Source: Lepturacanthus savala (taxonomy: Eukaryota > Chordata > Actinopteri > Scombriformes > Trichiuridae). From it: DNA of 64,000 nt. The stretch's first letter is position 1. Every line of letters begins with the position of its first letter. The stretch covers positions 19,073,517-19,137,516 of the forward strand of contig CM060469.1 in NCBI GenBank assembly GCA_030544235.1, given 5' to 3'. Shown here one piece after another: positions 29,301 through 37,100 of the stretch. The notes under the pieces are model-generated. The model was not told where the DNA came from, made no database searches, and was given only the letters and a program-made list of their open reading frames with translations. The position numbers and the translations under genes were made by a program.

Positions 29301-32165
29301 TTATACAGATATAAGCCTTGAGTTTCTGTCTTTTCAGTCACTGTGTTGTTTATAATATTAGTAGAGTTTATATTGTATAATGATTGAATAAACTACAAAC
29401 TAGATCTGCAACGATAAGTTGATTAATCAAATTAGCTGCCAACTATTAAATGTCCACAACCTCAACATTTTCTTCTTTAAAATGACTCAAACCAATTAAT
29501 CAATTATCAAAAAAATGGCGATTAATGTAATATTTGAAAATGAATCGACTGATCGTTGCAGCTCTATATGCAACTATTATAAAATAAAGGAGTCACTATC
29601 ACCAGTAATAACACAGAGTAAACATGAATATAATCAGGTGTAATAAATCATTTTGGTGAGGAATGTTGTTCCTAACAGGCCAGAGAGGATTTTACCAATT
29701 GGAGGCGTTTCCTCCATCAACGCGGCGTTGAACACACCCTCAGTTAAACGCATGTTTAGACAGCGGCCGGATCATATTTCAGCTGCTGCAGCTCGGCCTG
29801 AGCTCCGGGAGAATACCAGGCGCAGCATTCCACCGGTGGCCTGTGGGGGGGCGGGGGCAGCCACAGAGGCTTTGTATGGAGAGGGGCCATGACGGATCCC
29901 TGAACTGTGACACGCTGCATCAGACGTGTCGTCTGTTTATCTGCAGCAGATGGATCAACAAGAAGATTCTCCAACACAAACACACCTCACCTCATGTCGG
30001 AAAACTGTGAGAATTTATTTCATTTAGCTTGTCTCTGTCGAGAATCAAATGTTTTGATAAGCTCACTGAAAAATAACATATGAAGTTTTGCTCTGTGTCT
30101 CTGCTCTTTCTCAAACAAACGACTCATGTAAATTAAAAATAAAAACACTCTGACAGAAATTTCTCTGCACTTTACACAAAAAAAACTCTGGAAATGTCCA
30201 TTTCAGTTTCTGACTCTCATGACGCTGTAATACAGAGACTCTATAAACTCTGACTAGGGATTGACAGTATATGAAGGTTATTCTATTGATATTGTGATAT
30301 GAGATCATCTTAGATTCTCAATATCGTAATATGGTGATATGGATTAACTGTTGTTTTAAAGGCTGAATTATAGTAAAGTGATCTAAGTTTCTGAGCTTTC
30401 CAGACTGTTCTAATCTATTATTCATTATTTACCAAACAACTCATTGTGTAATTATTTAGTGAACGTACCAAAAGTCATCGCAATATCAAATACTGCTGCA
30501 ACTAATGGCTATTTTAATAGTTGATGAATCTATAAATAATTGAAACAATTATTCAATTAGTTGGTTGGTTCATAAATTGGTGTAAAATGTTGATCACCCT
30601 AAAATGTCTTTTTCTGTCAAGAGCAACGTACCTCAACCTAAAGACCATCAGTTTACTATTACAGAAGAATAAAGAAACCAGAAAATTATCAGATTTGAGA
30701 AGCTGAAACCAGAGAATTTGGACATTTTCTTCTTTAAAATTACTCAAATCAATTAATCAACTAGTAAAATAGTTGGGGATTAATGTAATAGTTGACAACT
30801 AATCAATTAATTGTTCCAGCACTATTATCTGATAACCTAAACCTTTTATCTCATTTTTCCAAACTTTTCCTTAGACTGTAACAGCTTCAAATGACAACAA
30901 CAAATAAATAAATTAAAAATCTAGATCATTCTTTACATATTATTTTGTCACAGTGAGTTTAGTATCGAGGCTGATTGTCAGGATCACGAGAACCATCAGT
31001 CATCATTCATGACGATTATTATTAATTGACTCAGTTGCATTTCTAATTGACAGTAAAATAACAGATTTTTTACTGATATATAGTAGAATTTGAGTAATGA
31101 CTATTGGGGTTTTAACACATTCTTTAATCTATTATTTATATAAGATCCACATTAGTCACTGTTTCAGCAGCAACCATCCTCCTAAGGTCTAACTGTTGAT
31201 TGTTGATTGATACCAGATGATGTGAAAGTTTGTTCCGGTCGGTAATTGCTCTATACATGACAGTTCTTTAATCTAGACTATTGCTGGGAGAGAAAATGAA
31301 CAAATGATGTGTGGCTATATATGCTTGTATGTGTATGTGTGTTTGTGTGTGTATATATATGTCAGTCATTTTCTATACCTGCTTATTCCTCGTTAGGGTC
31401 ATGGGGGTGTATAAATGAGTGTTTATTAATGTCAATATAAGAATCAGCAGGCCTGAACTTTCATTTCACTCATCCAGAAGATCCAGAGCCACAACCGGGA
31501 AATCAAGCTCCACCACAACAAATGATGCATCTAAAACCACAGGAATGCTGTCTAGCATCGAAACACATCACACAGATGTTAACAGCAAATCTGACAATAT
31601 CTGTATTTTAATGATGACGAAGAAGATACAGACACTTCACCCTCATTCAAAACCTTCTGTCAAATGATTTCATCACTTACAAAACTAACTAAAATCAGGG
31701 ATGATGGCTTGATTTAAAATGTGGTGGCAAAGTTAGAGTTGCAACGATTAGTCGATTAATCGCCAACTTTTTTGATAATTGATTAATGGATTTGAAAAGA
31801 AAGAAAAAAAAAAGTCCAAATTCTCTGGGTCCAGCTTTTCAAATCTGATTATTTTCAGGTTTCTATTGATAATTGTAATCTGATGATCTTTGGGTTGTGG
31901 ACTGTTGGTCTGGACAAAAAAAAAGACATTTTTGGTTGAACTTTCATTTTATGAAGCAGAAAACCAAACGATTAATGGAACATCTCAATAGTTTCAGCTC
32001 TAACAGAGGTGAGATGTCTCCGTCTCTGCTGGCAGACTGAGGACCTGGGATTTTTACCTTGTAAACGTCTCCATATGTGCCACTTCCCACCCTCTGAATG
32101 AGCTCGAAGTCATGCTGAGGGTTTCTCCTCTGGATCTCACCGCTGGGCCGAGGAAACATGTCCAT
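1612..32165 (-). CDS. map4k5: MAP4K5 (KHS1), STE20-family MAP kinase kinase kinase kinase, C-terminus off the window
   Basis: The gene encodes a GCK-subfamily serine/threonine kinase with an N-terminal kinase domain, a proline-rich linker and a C-terminal citron-homology (CNH) domain. The family acts upstream of JNK and, with other MAP4Ks, phosphorylates LATS. Thirty coding exons, 5' to 3': 32165-32058, 26899-26842, 21645-21555, 20641-20577, 20466-20411, 20320-20273, 19016-18974, 18902-18830, 17018-16887, 16742-16680, 16574-16493, 16072-15956, 13824-13746, 11441-11383, 11229-11168, 10101-10042, 9943-9901, 9129-8922, 8694-8609, 7790-7749, 7523-7439, 7357-7278, 6463-6403, 4828-4714, 3962-3904, 2903-2800, 2708-2531, 2312-2244, 2117-2025, 1682-1612. 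All are bounded by AG and GT, and they sum to exactly 830 codons. Human MAP4K5 (846 residues) matches closely from GSGTYGDVYK to GMQGKSFKS. The final 45-50 residues are not found between 1 and 1611, so they lie beyond the left edge. MAP4K5 is preferred to MAP4K3 because the sequence has HFDFPLPSPL, LDKMNNPDNH and LQSGIVLL. Confidence 0.96.
1857..2000. repeat. Short fold-back element
   Basis: The ends are complementary: CAGGGGTGGG on the left and CCCACCCCTG on the right. The interior includes GTGTGGGTGCAGG and CCAACCAAGCAGTAACAC, shared with the nested element at 56521-56714. It sits in the intron between map4k5 exons 30 and 29. Confidence 0.7.
4829..6402. other. map4k5 intron 23, no gene seen
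   Basis: This 1.6-kb AT-rich intron has three weak open frames of 64-133 codons that have no recognisable domain and overlap on opposite strands. Part of it (about 5400-6120) contains GT-rich sequence and poly-purine runs. No exon with matching phase was found. Confidence 0.5.
6913..7247. repeat. Inverted-repeat element copy
   Basis: Family marks on the complementary strand are GATTATTTTCTGGTTTCTTT, ATCTTTGGGTTGTGGACTGG and the end AGTTGCAGCCCT. It lies in the intron between map4k5 exons 23 and 22, about 30 bp from exon 22. Confidence 0.7.
7749..13824 (-). CDS. map4k5: map4k5 exons 13-20: proline-rich linker
   Basis: The linker starts with VRHTIRSTNKQARAERT and EIDFDKLQFEPPL, both close to human. 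It then diverges through exons 15-19. Exon 17 encodes a proline-rich SH3-ligand-like segment (GVPPPLPPK), and exon 18 (208 bp) is Ser/Pro/Arg-rich. Exon 19 has KPPPNRQHRKEKKEFP and exon 20 KPAINGLPPTPKVL, which leads into the CNH domain. The family uses this region to bind adaptor SH3 domains; here that is inferred from the proline motifs. Exon 14 has PPLWKETE where human has PPLRKETE. The exons are small (42-208 bp) and keep phase throughout. Confidence 0.9.
8351..8393. repeat. (GT)n microsatellite
   Basis: About 21 uninterrupted GT units lie in the intron between map4k5 exons 20 and 19. It is a likely polymorphic marker. Confidence 0.95.
10102..11167. other. map4k5 intron 15, repeat-derived sequence
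   Basis: This 1.1-kb intron contains a GGA-rich patch at 10333-10360 and a segment near 10720-10790 (TATCGAAATCAAGGGATCAG) that looks like a decayed transposon end. The 69- and 80-codon open frames here overlap on opposite strands and match nothing known. Confidence 0.4.
12408..12600 (+). repeat. Interspersed repeat with polypurine tail, copy 1
   Basis: The head TCCTCCTGAGACCCAGGTTC is followed by TTCAGTCACTATAGAGGACTAAAG and then about 140 bp of G/A-rich sequence (GGAAGGA-type). The same head and tail occur at 39938-40146, at 63372-63625 (reverse) and, shortened, at 42524-42620. It is in map4k5 intron 13. Confidence 0.65.
13600..13715. promoter_or_regulatory. GC-box and CCAAT-box cluster in map4k5 intron 13
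   Basis: A CCAAT box lies at 13672-13676 and a GC box GGGGCGGGGC at 13697-13706, in an otherwise AT-rich intron just 3' of exon 13. Together they could be an internal promoter or enhancer. No transcript start can be proven from sequence. Confidence 0.25.
13825..15955. other. map4k5 intron 12, AT-rich, no gene seen
   Basis: This 2.1-kb intron is strongly AT-rich with several T and A runs, for example T(15) near 14614-14628. A patch at 14410-14460 (GCAAAGCACTTGAGATG) resembles the tail of a common fish repeat. No coding exon was found. Confidence 0.5.
15956..26899 (-). CDS. map4k5: map4k5 exons 2-12: protein kinase catalytic domain
   Basis: These eleven exons carry the rest of the kinase domain, about residues 37-278. 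Visible landmarks are AAVKIIK with the ATP-binding lysine at about residue 49, MHRDIKGAN with the catalytic aspartate near 140, ADFG near 157-160, the activation segment KRKSFIGTPYW, and MAPEVAAVEK after it. Exon 9 (16887-17018) carries CDIWAVGITSIELAELQ. Exon 12 ends in the acidic stretch EVDDDDLE just after the catalytic domain, as in human MAP4K5. No key residue is missing, so the kinase should be active. Exon 3 joins exon 4 through a Cys codon split across the junction where human has Ser (SYLCREKLW). Introns 2 and 1 are the largest, at 5.2 kb each. Confidence 0.95.
17265..17409. repeat. Inverted-repeat element, left half interrupted by a younger insertion
   Basis: Family sequence (CTTCAGCTTTGGGAAACAGT, TTATGAACCAAAC) runs up to TTTCAATA at 17409. 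It then stops at the insertion of the 1.2-kb repeat at 17410 and resumes at 18636 with TCAATAATCAATAGATTAAT, ending near 18690. Confidence 0.7.
17410..18635 (+). repeat. 1.2-kb fish interspersed repeat, nested insertion with target duplication
   Basis: The element begins GGCAAGGTAAATTTATTTGT followed by ATAGCACATTTCA, a signature widespread in fish genomes. It is flanked by TCAATA at 17404-17409 and again at 18636-18641, consistent with a 6-bp target duplication inside an older inverted-repeat copy. Short open frames within it (68-90 codons) are not recognisable proteins. The class is uncertain. Confidence 0.65.
17658..17754. repeat. 21-bp tandem repeat inside the 1.2-kb element
   Basis: CAGTTCTCTGGGAGTTTGTT plus C is repeated three times exactly. 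A fourth, shortened copy and a partial unit follow. It gives the artificial peptide NKLPENW in one minus-strand frame. Confidence 0.9.
19017..20272. other. map4k5 intron 6, AT-rich, no gene seen
   Basis: The intron between the exons encoding the HRD motif and GANILL is 1.26 kb. It is very AT-rich from 19500 to 20200, with many short A and T runs and no recognisable element or exon. Confidence 0.5.
20708..20896. repeat. Inverted-repeat element copy, internally deleted
   Basis: Starts CAGAGCTGCAATGAG and ends AATTGCAGCTCTAG. The core retains AGAAGACTAAAGAAACCAGA and TTGGACATTTTCTTCTTAAA but lacks the half with the TTCATAAAATGG mark. It lies just upstream of map4k5 exon 4, in intron 3. Confidence 0.7.
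24751..24828 (-). other. Exon-like 78-nt island, phase-matched to map4k5
   Basis: On the minus strand an AG (GGACACCAG) precedes 78 open bases, followed by a GTGGAT donor. The reading GEAWKKHGFTLTYIYV, then TRRMESVFTAG, fits the phase of map4k5 exons 2 and 3, each of which splits the Gly codon after one base. If included, 26 residues would be inserted between the kinase beta-3 lysine strand and helix C. The acceptor's pyrimidine tract is poor. I do not recognise the peptide. It could equally be a fragment of a transposon or a decayed exon. Confidence 0.25.
25440..25625. repeat. Decayed fish SINE-like repeat
   Basis: The stretch includes GACAGACAGGAGGGTGGGAG, then GAGGGATTGACCTGC and GGATTCGATCCACAG, followed by CTGCAGTGAGGACTAAGGCC. 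The GGATTCGATCC block resembles a tRNA B box. Layout and words fit a widespread intronic fish repeat; no ends can be fixed. Confidence 0.4.
30492..30825. repeat. Inverted-repeat element copy, nearly full length
   Basis: Starts TGCTGCAACTAATGGCTATT and ends CTAATCAATTAATTGTTCCAGC. It has all core marks, including CATCAGTTTACTATTACAGA and AGATTTGAGAAGCTGAAACC. It is one of five copies in map4k5 intron 1. Confidence 0.7.
31735..32005. repeat. Truncated inverted-repeat copy next to map4k5 exon 1
   Basis: Starts GAGTTGCAACGATTAGTCGA, contains GATCTTTGGGTTGTGGACTG, and ends TTTCAGCTCTAACAG. It lies about 50 bp downstream of the donor of the start-codon exon, so the element forms nearly all of the first bases of intron 1. 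Confidence 0.7.
32058..32165 (-). CDS. map4k5: map4k5 coding exon 1: start codon and glycine-rich loop
   Basis: Residues 1-36 begin MDMFPRPSGE, continue through RRNPQHDFEL and end in the P-loop GSGTYGDVYK, with the loop at about residues 27-35. Two in-frame ATGs occur, at 32165 and 32159. Neither has both Kozak positions: the first has G at +4, the second has G at -3. Either could start the protein. The donor reads AAG|GTAAAA. A truncated inverted-repeat element ends only about 50 bp downstream of this exon, at 31735-32005. Confidence 0.93.
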
Positions 32166-32242
32166 GAAGCTTCGCACTAACGATCCTTTACATTTAGTTG
32201 GCTCAGATCTGGTGTCTGTGTCCTTTAATGAAGCGGAGGATC
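32166..32242 (-). other. map4k5: map4k5 5' UTR, downstream part (predicted)
   Basis: A good acceptor, TTTCTATTCAG, ends at 32243 on the minus strand, 77 nt upstream of the start codon. A matching donor, TTAAG|GTGGGC, lies at 32691 in the CpG-bearing region. This suggests that an upstream non-coding exon is spliced to the start-codon exon. The structure is inferred from splice signals only. Confidence 0.45.
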
Positions 32243-32559
32243 CTGAATAGAAACCGGTCTCTGCTACTCAGATGGTCCTTCGACCTGCTCCATGTCCTGG
32301 GAGACAGTTTATCAAGAAACACGCAATTTACAACACATTCATGCAAACTGGTTTAACAGTAACACAAACATGTAACTGTGAGTAACTATAAGTCAAACAG
32401 GGATGCCGTGAGAGATATGAGTTTTCTGTTACACAACAACTTCTGTATTTCTTTTCTCTTGAACTAACCACAAACTTCAAGATACTGAAACCTCGTAATA
32501 AACATGTCATAAAACAACAACCACTCAAATAACGTTAGCATGGTCACTGTGGACATTCC

Positions 32560-33020
32560 AGCAAATAGCCAGAGCCGGTTGTACCGTGACTGTGAACGGG
32601 GCGAGTTAGTTCGGCTTTAGCAGCTAGCGCTAACGAAATGCTAAGGTTTACTTAGCCCCGAAGCTGCTTCTAACGTGAAGTTGTGCCCACCTTAACGATA
32701 CAAACACCGCGGAGAGGTTCGTGTTGCATGGTAGAATCTCCCCGGTGCATTTAACGACTCTAAGTCGTCGAATAATGGCTCAGAAAGTGAAAAGCGTCCT
32801 TCTTTGTTATCGAGGAAACAGCATAAAGTTCAGCTGGCTCCTGCTGCTCGCTGCTTCACAGCCGCTGACATGTCATTTCGTGTCATTTCATGTCGTTTCC
32901 CTCCGGTGACAGCGGCGGAGAACCGTCTCACTCATGTGGGAAATGTTGACGGCCCGCGACGTGAATAATTTAAAGTTTTACTCCTAAATTTAGAGCGAAA
33001 ACCAGCCGGAAAGCAACAGT
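32560..33020 (-). promoter_or_regulatory. Probable map4k5 promoter and non-coding first exon
   Basis: CpG dinucleotides are frequent here compared with the flanking introns, and there is no repeat. The predicted first exon ends at 32691 with a GT donor. No TATA box is evident, as is usual for a housekeeping kinase promoter. The far side of the gap holds the atl1 5' end about 1 kb away, so the two genes are divergent. Confidence 0.45.
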
Positions 33021-33419
33021 CTGTCCTGATCTCTGCAGAGTCAGATACAGGGTTCTGCTGCTGCGTTCACGGACACCGCGTAAACTCTCAAATCAACAAT
33101 AAATCAACAGATGAACTACGTCTCGTTCCATACAGCAAACTTTCAACTTATTATAAAACAACTTAAAGTGGATTAGTTGACAGACTTAAGAAGAAACTAT
33201 TTTTATAATCGATTAATGGTTGTGATTAATTTTCAAAAGAGTGCATAGACTCATTTGTTGTGGCATACACTATATAGACACCCTACATTTCATATAATTT
33301 GTGTATGGGGAAAAGCTTGTTTTTTTTTAAAGTGTAATAAGCCTCAGACATGTTTGACTCTATATGTAGTAAATGTATGAGTTTCCGAAGTTTCTTTTCT
33401 ATGACAAAAAACTTTATAC

Positions 33420-33422
<3 letters not shown>

Positions 33423-33492
<70 letters not shown>
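33423..33492. repeat. (TA)n microsatellite
   Basis: About 35 TA units lie in the gap between the map4k5 and atl1 5' ends. A run of this length can extrude a cruciform and is likely to vary in length. Confidence 0.95.
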
Positions 33493-33494
<2 letters not shown>

Positions 33495-33952
33495 GTATCT
33501 CAAATAATTTGAATATTGTGAAAAAGTTTTTTGTACTGTAGATTTTTCATTGAAAGACATTTGAATTATGTTTTAAAAGCCAACATAACGGGTTTGTAAT
33601 GTTTATAATTTTTGGGGCATTTAATATATTCCAATTGATAACTATTTTCTTCTGAAAGCCAAATTAAGAAAGTTTGGGGAAAGACTGTGAACCTTTCCTT
33701 TATAGAGCGTACATAATACGACAGTACGTGAAGGCAGCATGTGATCCTATGTGTGTGTATGTAGCGCCACCTCCCGCCAGGAACCGATGATGCGTTCACG
33801 TGTTTTCAGCGTAATAAAAGCGACGTGTCTGACCGTGAATCACCAGGCGGATTCTGGTCGCTTCTGTTTATTTGGTTGCTAATTGACAGTAGACCTCATT
33901 ATGTTTCTGTGTGGTGAAGCCTGTTCATAAACAGCGTGAATAACAGACAGCA

Positions 33953-33966
33953 GCGCCCCCTGTTGA
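33953..33966 (-). promoter_or_regulatory. CTCF-like motif upstream of atl1
   Basis: On the minus strand the bases TCAACAGGGGGCGC match 12 of 14 positions of the CTCF core CCASYAGRKGGCRS. The site lies 190 bp before the atl1 start codon, between the divergent genes. Binding is inferred. Confidence 0.4.
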
Positions 33967-34085
33967 TCGGTTCGTGCCCTGCATCGCCAGGAATAAAAAG
34001 CTCCATCATCCTCATTTTCTCCTTCTGCGATGCGAGCGTCGCTTCGGTGGAGTCAGGGCAGCATCCTCCTCCAGCAGCGACTCCC

Positions 34086-34176
34086 ATGACCGCCGGTAGG
34101 ACCGAATATTCCAGACACACCGAGGGACGCACGGACACGATCATGGCGAAGCACCGTAAAGACAGAGACAGCTGGG
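34086..34176 (+). CDS. atl1: atl1 exon 1, with an extra in-frame upstream ATG
   Basis: The chosen start, ATG at 34143, gives MAKHRKDRDSWG, which aligns with human MAKNRRDRNSWG, and has a strong context (ATCATGG). An in-frame ATG at 34086 would add 19 residues (MTAGRTEYSRHTEGRTDTI) and has a poor context (CCCATGA). The donor at 34176 is GGG|GTGAGT. The upstream bases 33900-34142 are probably 5' UTR and promoter. Confidence 0.85.
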
Positions 34177-37100
34177 GTGAGTGTACGTACAACATTTAAT
34201 TAATTTAATTAATATAAATAAAACCTGACGCTGCCTGACGCACGTTCACCTAAGCGACATTTCATCAATGCGGCTAATTATTTAGCCTCGTTTGCTCTTC
34301 GACAATATTTCCACCCAGTGTGATTATTGTGATGCTGATTTTTTTTTTTTTTTTTTTTTTTACCACTGATGATCCTGTTTGTGCTAAATACACCGTGTAT
34401 GTCGCCCACATTTTCATTCGAATATAACCATTTTTATATAGAAAATGCATTTTCATTTTAAAATCAGTACTGAAATATATACATCAAATAAATGTATAAT
34501 ATTTCATAATATTTCAAATAAGCAGCATACAGGAAATAGCATGAATGGGCGGACCAGGCCCATAAAGGCCTGATAATAACCGGATTCTGTTTATCACGGT
34601 GAGCCTCCTCTCATGTTGTGTATCCACCATGAAATTATGTCATAATTATGTCATATTGAAGCTCTGCATCAACCTCATGACCATCAGCTTATTCTAATTA
34701 TTACTGCTGGGGTCAGTATCACTGCACTGTTATATGTTAACTTTAAACCTGCGAGGAGGAAGGAAGAAGAGAATATAGCTGCATGAATGTGTGTGTGAGA
34801 GAGAGTGAAATGCTTCTGTTTGTCATTAGAGAGTTTATCAGCACTGACCCACTTTAAGCTGCGTTGCTGCATCTCCTGCTGTGTGAAGGACCAACATGAG
34901 GAGGTGAACGGAGCAGCTGGAGCCGGGCGAGGCTGCAGGAGACATGAAGCCAGACACAAAATCTTCAGGCTCGATTCCTGCTTAAAATATTTAACGATGC
35001 TGCTTCACACTCTTAACTAACATAAAAAAACGTGCCTGCTCTGCCTGAATGTGCCACAATGGCTTCACAAGTTTCAGGAGATCAGAGTCTGACCCTCGTC
35101 CGTTGTCTCTGGAGCTGCAGGACAGAGATTGAGTCTCTGCAGCAGGCGTCATGCTGCTCCCACAGAGTCCACATGAGACAGCAGAGACTGGAAACACTGA
35201 GTCACGCCTGCAAAGATCCAGAAAAAGCTCAGAATGCATATGATCTCATTGGATAGAGACAGATGGATGGATGGATGTCAGCCTGACTCATTATTAGTAT
35301 TAATATGATTGAAGGAGATATTGATCTGAGGCAAACAGGAAGTTATCATGGACTCAACCTTCCCATTTCCTGTCTTGATGGATCACTGAGTTCTGGCTTT
35401 TTACTCACTCACTTAATGTTCTGCTTCTGATTAGAAGAAGTGATGTGGAGAACATCTCCACATACTAATTTTACTCCATCAAAGTGAAGAAACAGATAAA
35501 AATAGGTCAAGGATCTTCAGATTTGCAGCTATGAAGCAGATAATCAGGAACCGACTAAAACCCACTGAACCGTCATTTAATAACTGGAAACAACTATAAA
35601 TAACATCTGTGATGTGGAAAAAATAACAAGCGGGATCAGAAATCTACAACAGGAATGTCTGAAACAGTTGAATAAATGGACTGAATTTATGAATCATAAT
35701 TGAAGAGTTTGAAATATTTAAAATTTACATGTAAATGTGTATGTATTTGTTCATGTACATACATGTGTATGTTGTGTGTAGACGTGTAAAATAGTCTGTG
35801 TGTGTGTTCTTGTCTTGTGCATGTTGTAGATTAATGTATGTGGGTGGAAACAGACATTCATGTCTACACATGTCTGTAGTTTATTATAGTTATGCAGGAT
35901 ATGTAGGTTTATTCTCACTATAAAATATAAATATTGTAGTAATGCTGTATAGATGAAAACTATGTCAAATGTAGTTTCACAGATGTAATATATCCTTCTC
36001 TAATACAGTAAAGATTTAAAATAAGGATTAGTGAACTTTCTCCAGAGCTTTGACTATATTATTTGAGTATTTTTCCTCTGACTCCGCCTCCTCAGGGTCC
36101 CTCAGTGATAAAAACGTCTATGACTGGAGCTCGGAGGAGGAGGAGCCTGACGGACGCGCCCGACCTGTCCAGGTGCTGCTGGTCAAAGACGACCACACCT
36201 TCGAGCTGGACGAGGCGGCGCTGAGCCGCATCCTGCTGGCCGAGGAGGTCAGAGACAGAGAGGTCGTGGCCATTTCTGTGGCTGGAGCGTTCCGCAAGGG
36301 GAAGTCCTTCCTCATGGACTTCATGCTGCGCTACATGTACAACCAGGTCAGTGTCTCAGTCAGGGATGTAAGGATGTAGGATATAGGATGTAGGGTATAG
36401 GATGTAAGGATGTAGGATATAGGATGTAGGGTATAGGATATAAGGATGTAGGATATAGGATGTAGGGTATAGGATGTATGATTGATTAGATTAGATTTAT
36501 TGATACTACATCAGGGAAATTTGTTGAACTACATAGGGATCTAGGATGTAGAGTATAGAATTTAGGGATTCAGAGCTACAGTTGAGATGTTGATCTGTTA
36601 GTGTGATGTTGGTTTTTATTAAATATAAGTTGATTTCCTGCTGTTCTCAGGTAAACACTATTCCAGTGATGATGCTTTAAAAAAAACATTGTTGTCATTG
36701 AAATTGATTCATTATTTGATACTCTTACTGATATTTGATTGGATTTTTAAAGATAATCGGCTTTTTCTCCAGAAGACGTCGTCTTGTGATGATGGAAAAT
36801 TTAAACTGCACCTGAGTCCAGACTCCTCACATTTTTCTGTGTTTGCAGTTGACAGAAGCTGCTGAATAATTAAATGAAGAAAGAAAACCAGAGGGAAAAA
36901 CGGGACAAATAATGTATAATTTCAGGTTTTAGGGAGGAAAGAAACTTCACCACATGGACACTAACTTCTGTCCAGTATTGAATAAAAGGATGATAAAACC
37001 TGGTTGAATCTGTGACCTCACTAACGCTGCTGGTCTCATGCTGCTCAGGCGTCTGAACAGTGGCTCGGGGACTCAGACGAGCCCCTGACGGGCTTCAGTT

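Larger units (their letters stand above)
26900..32057. other. map4k5 intron 1: repeat-rich, one GC-rich island
   Basis: This 5.2-kb intron holds five inverted-repeat copies (26950-27190, 27940-28140, 29401-29570, 30492-30825, 31735-32005). It also holds a tail fragment of the SINE found at 37935-38277 (31360-31407, reverse orientation) and a GC-rich island at 29650-29960 with no repeat. Overlapping open frames at 29653-29983 match nothing known. The island could be an intronic enhancer. Confidence 0.5.
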
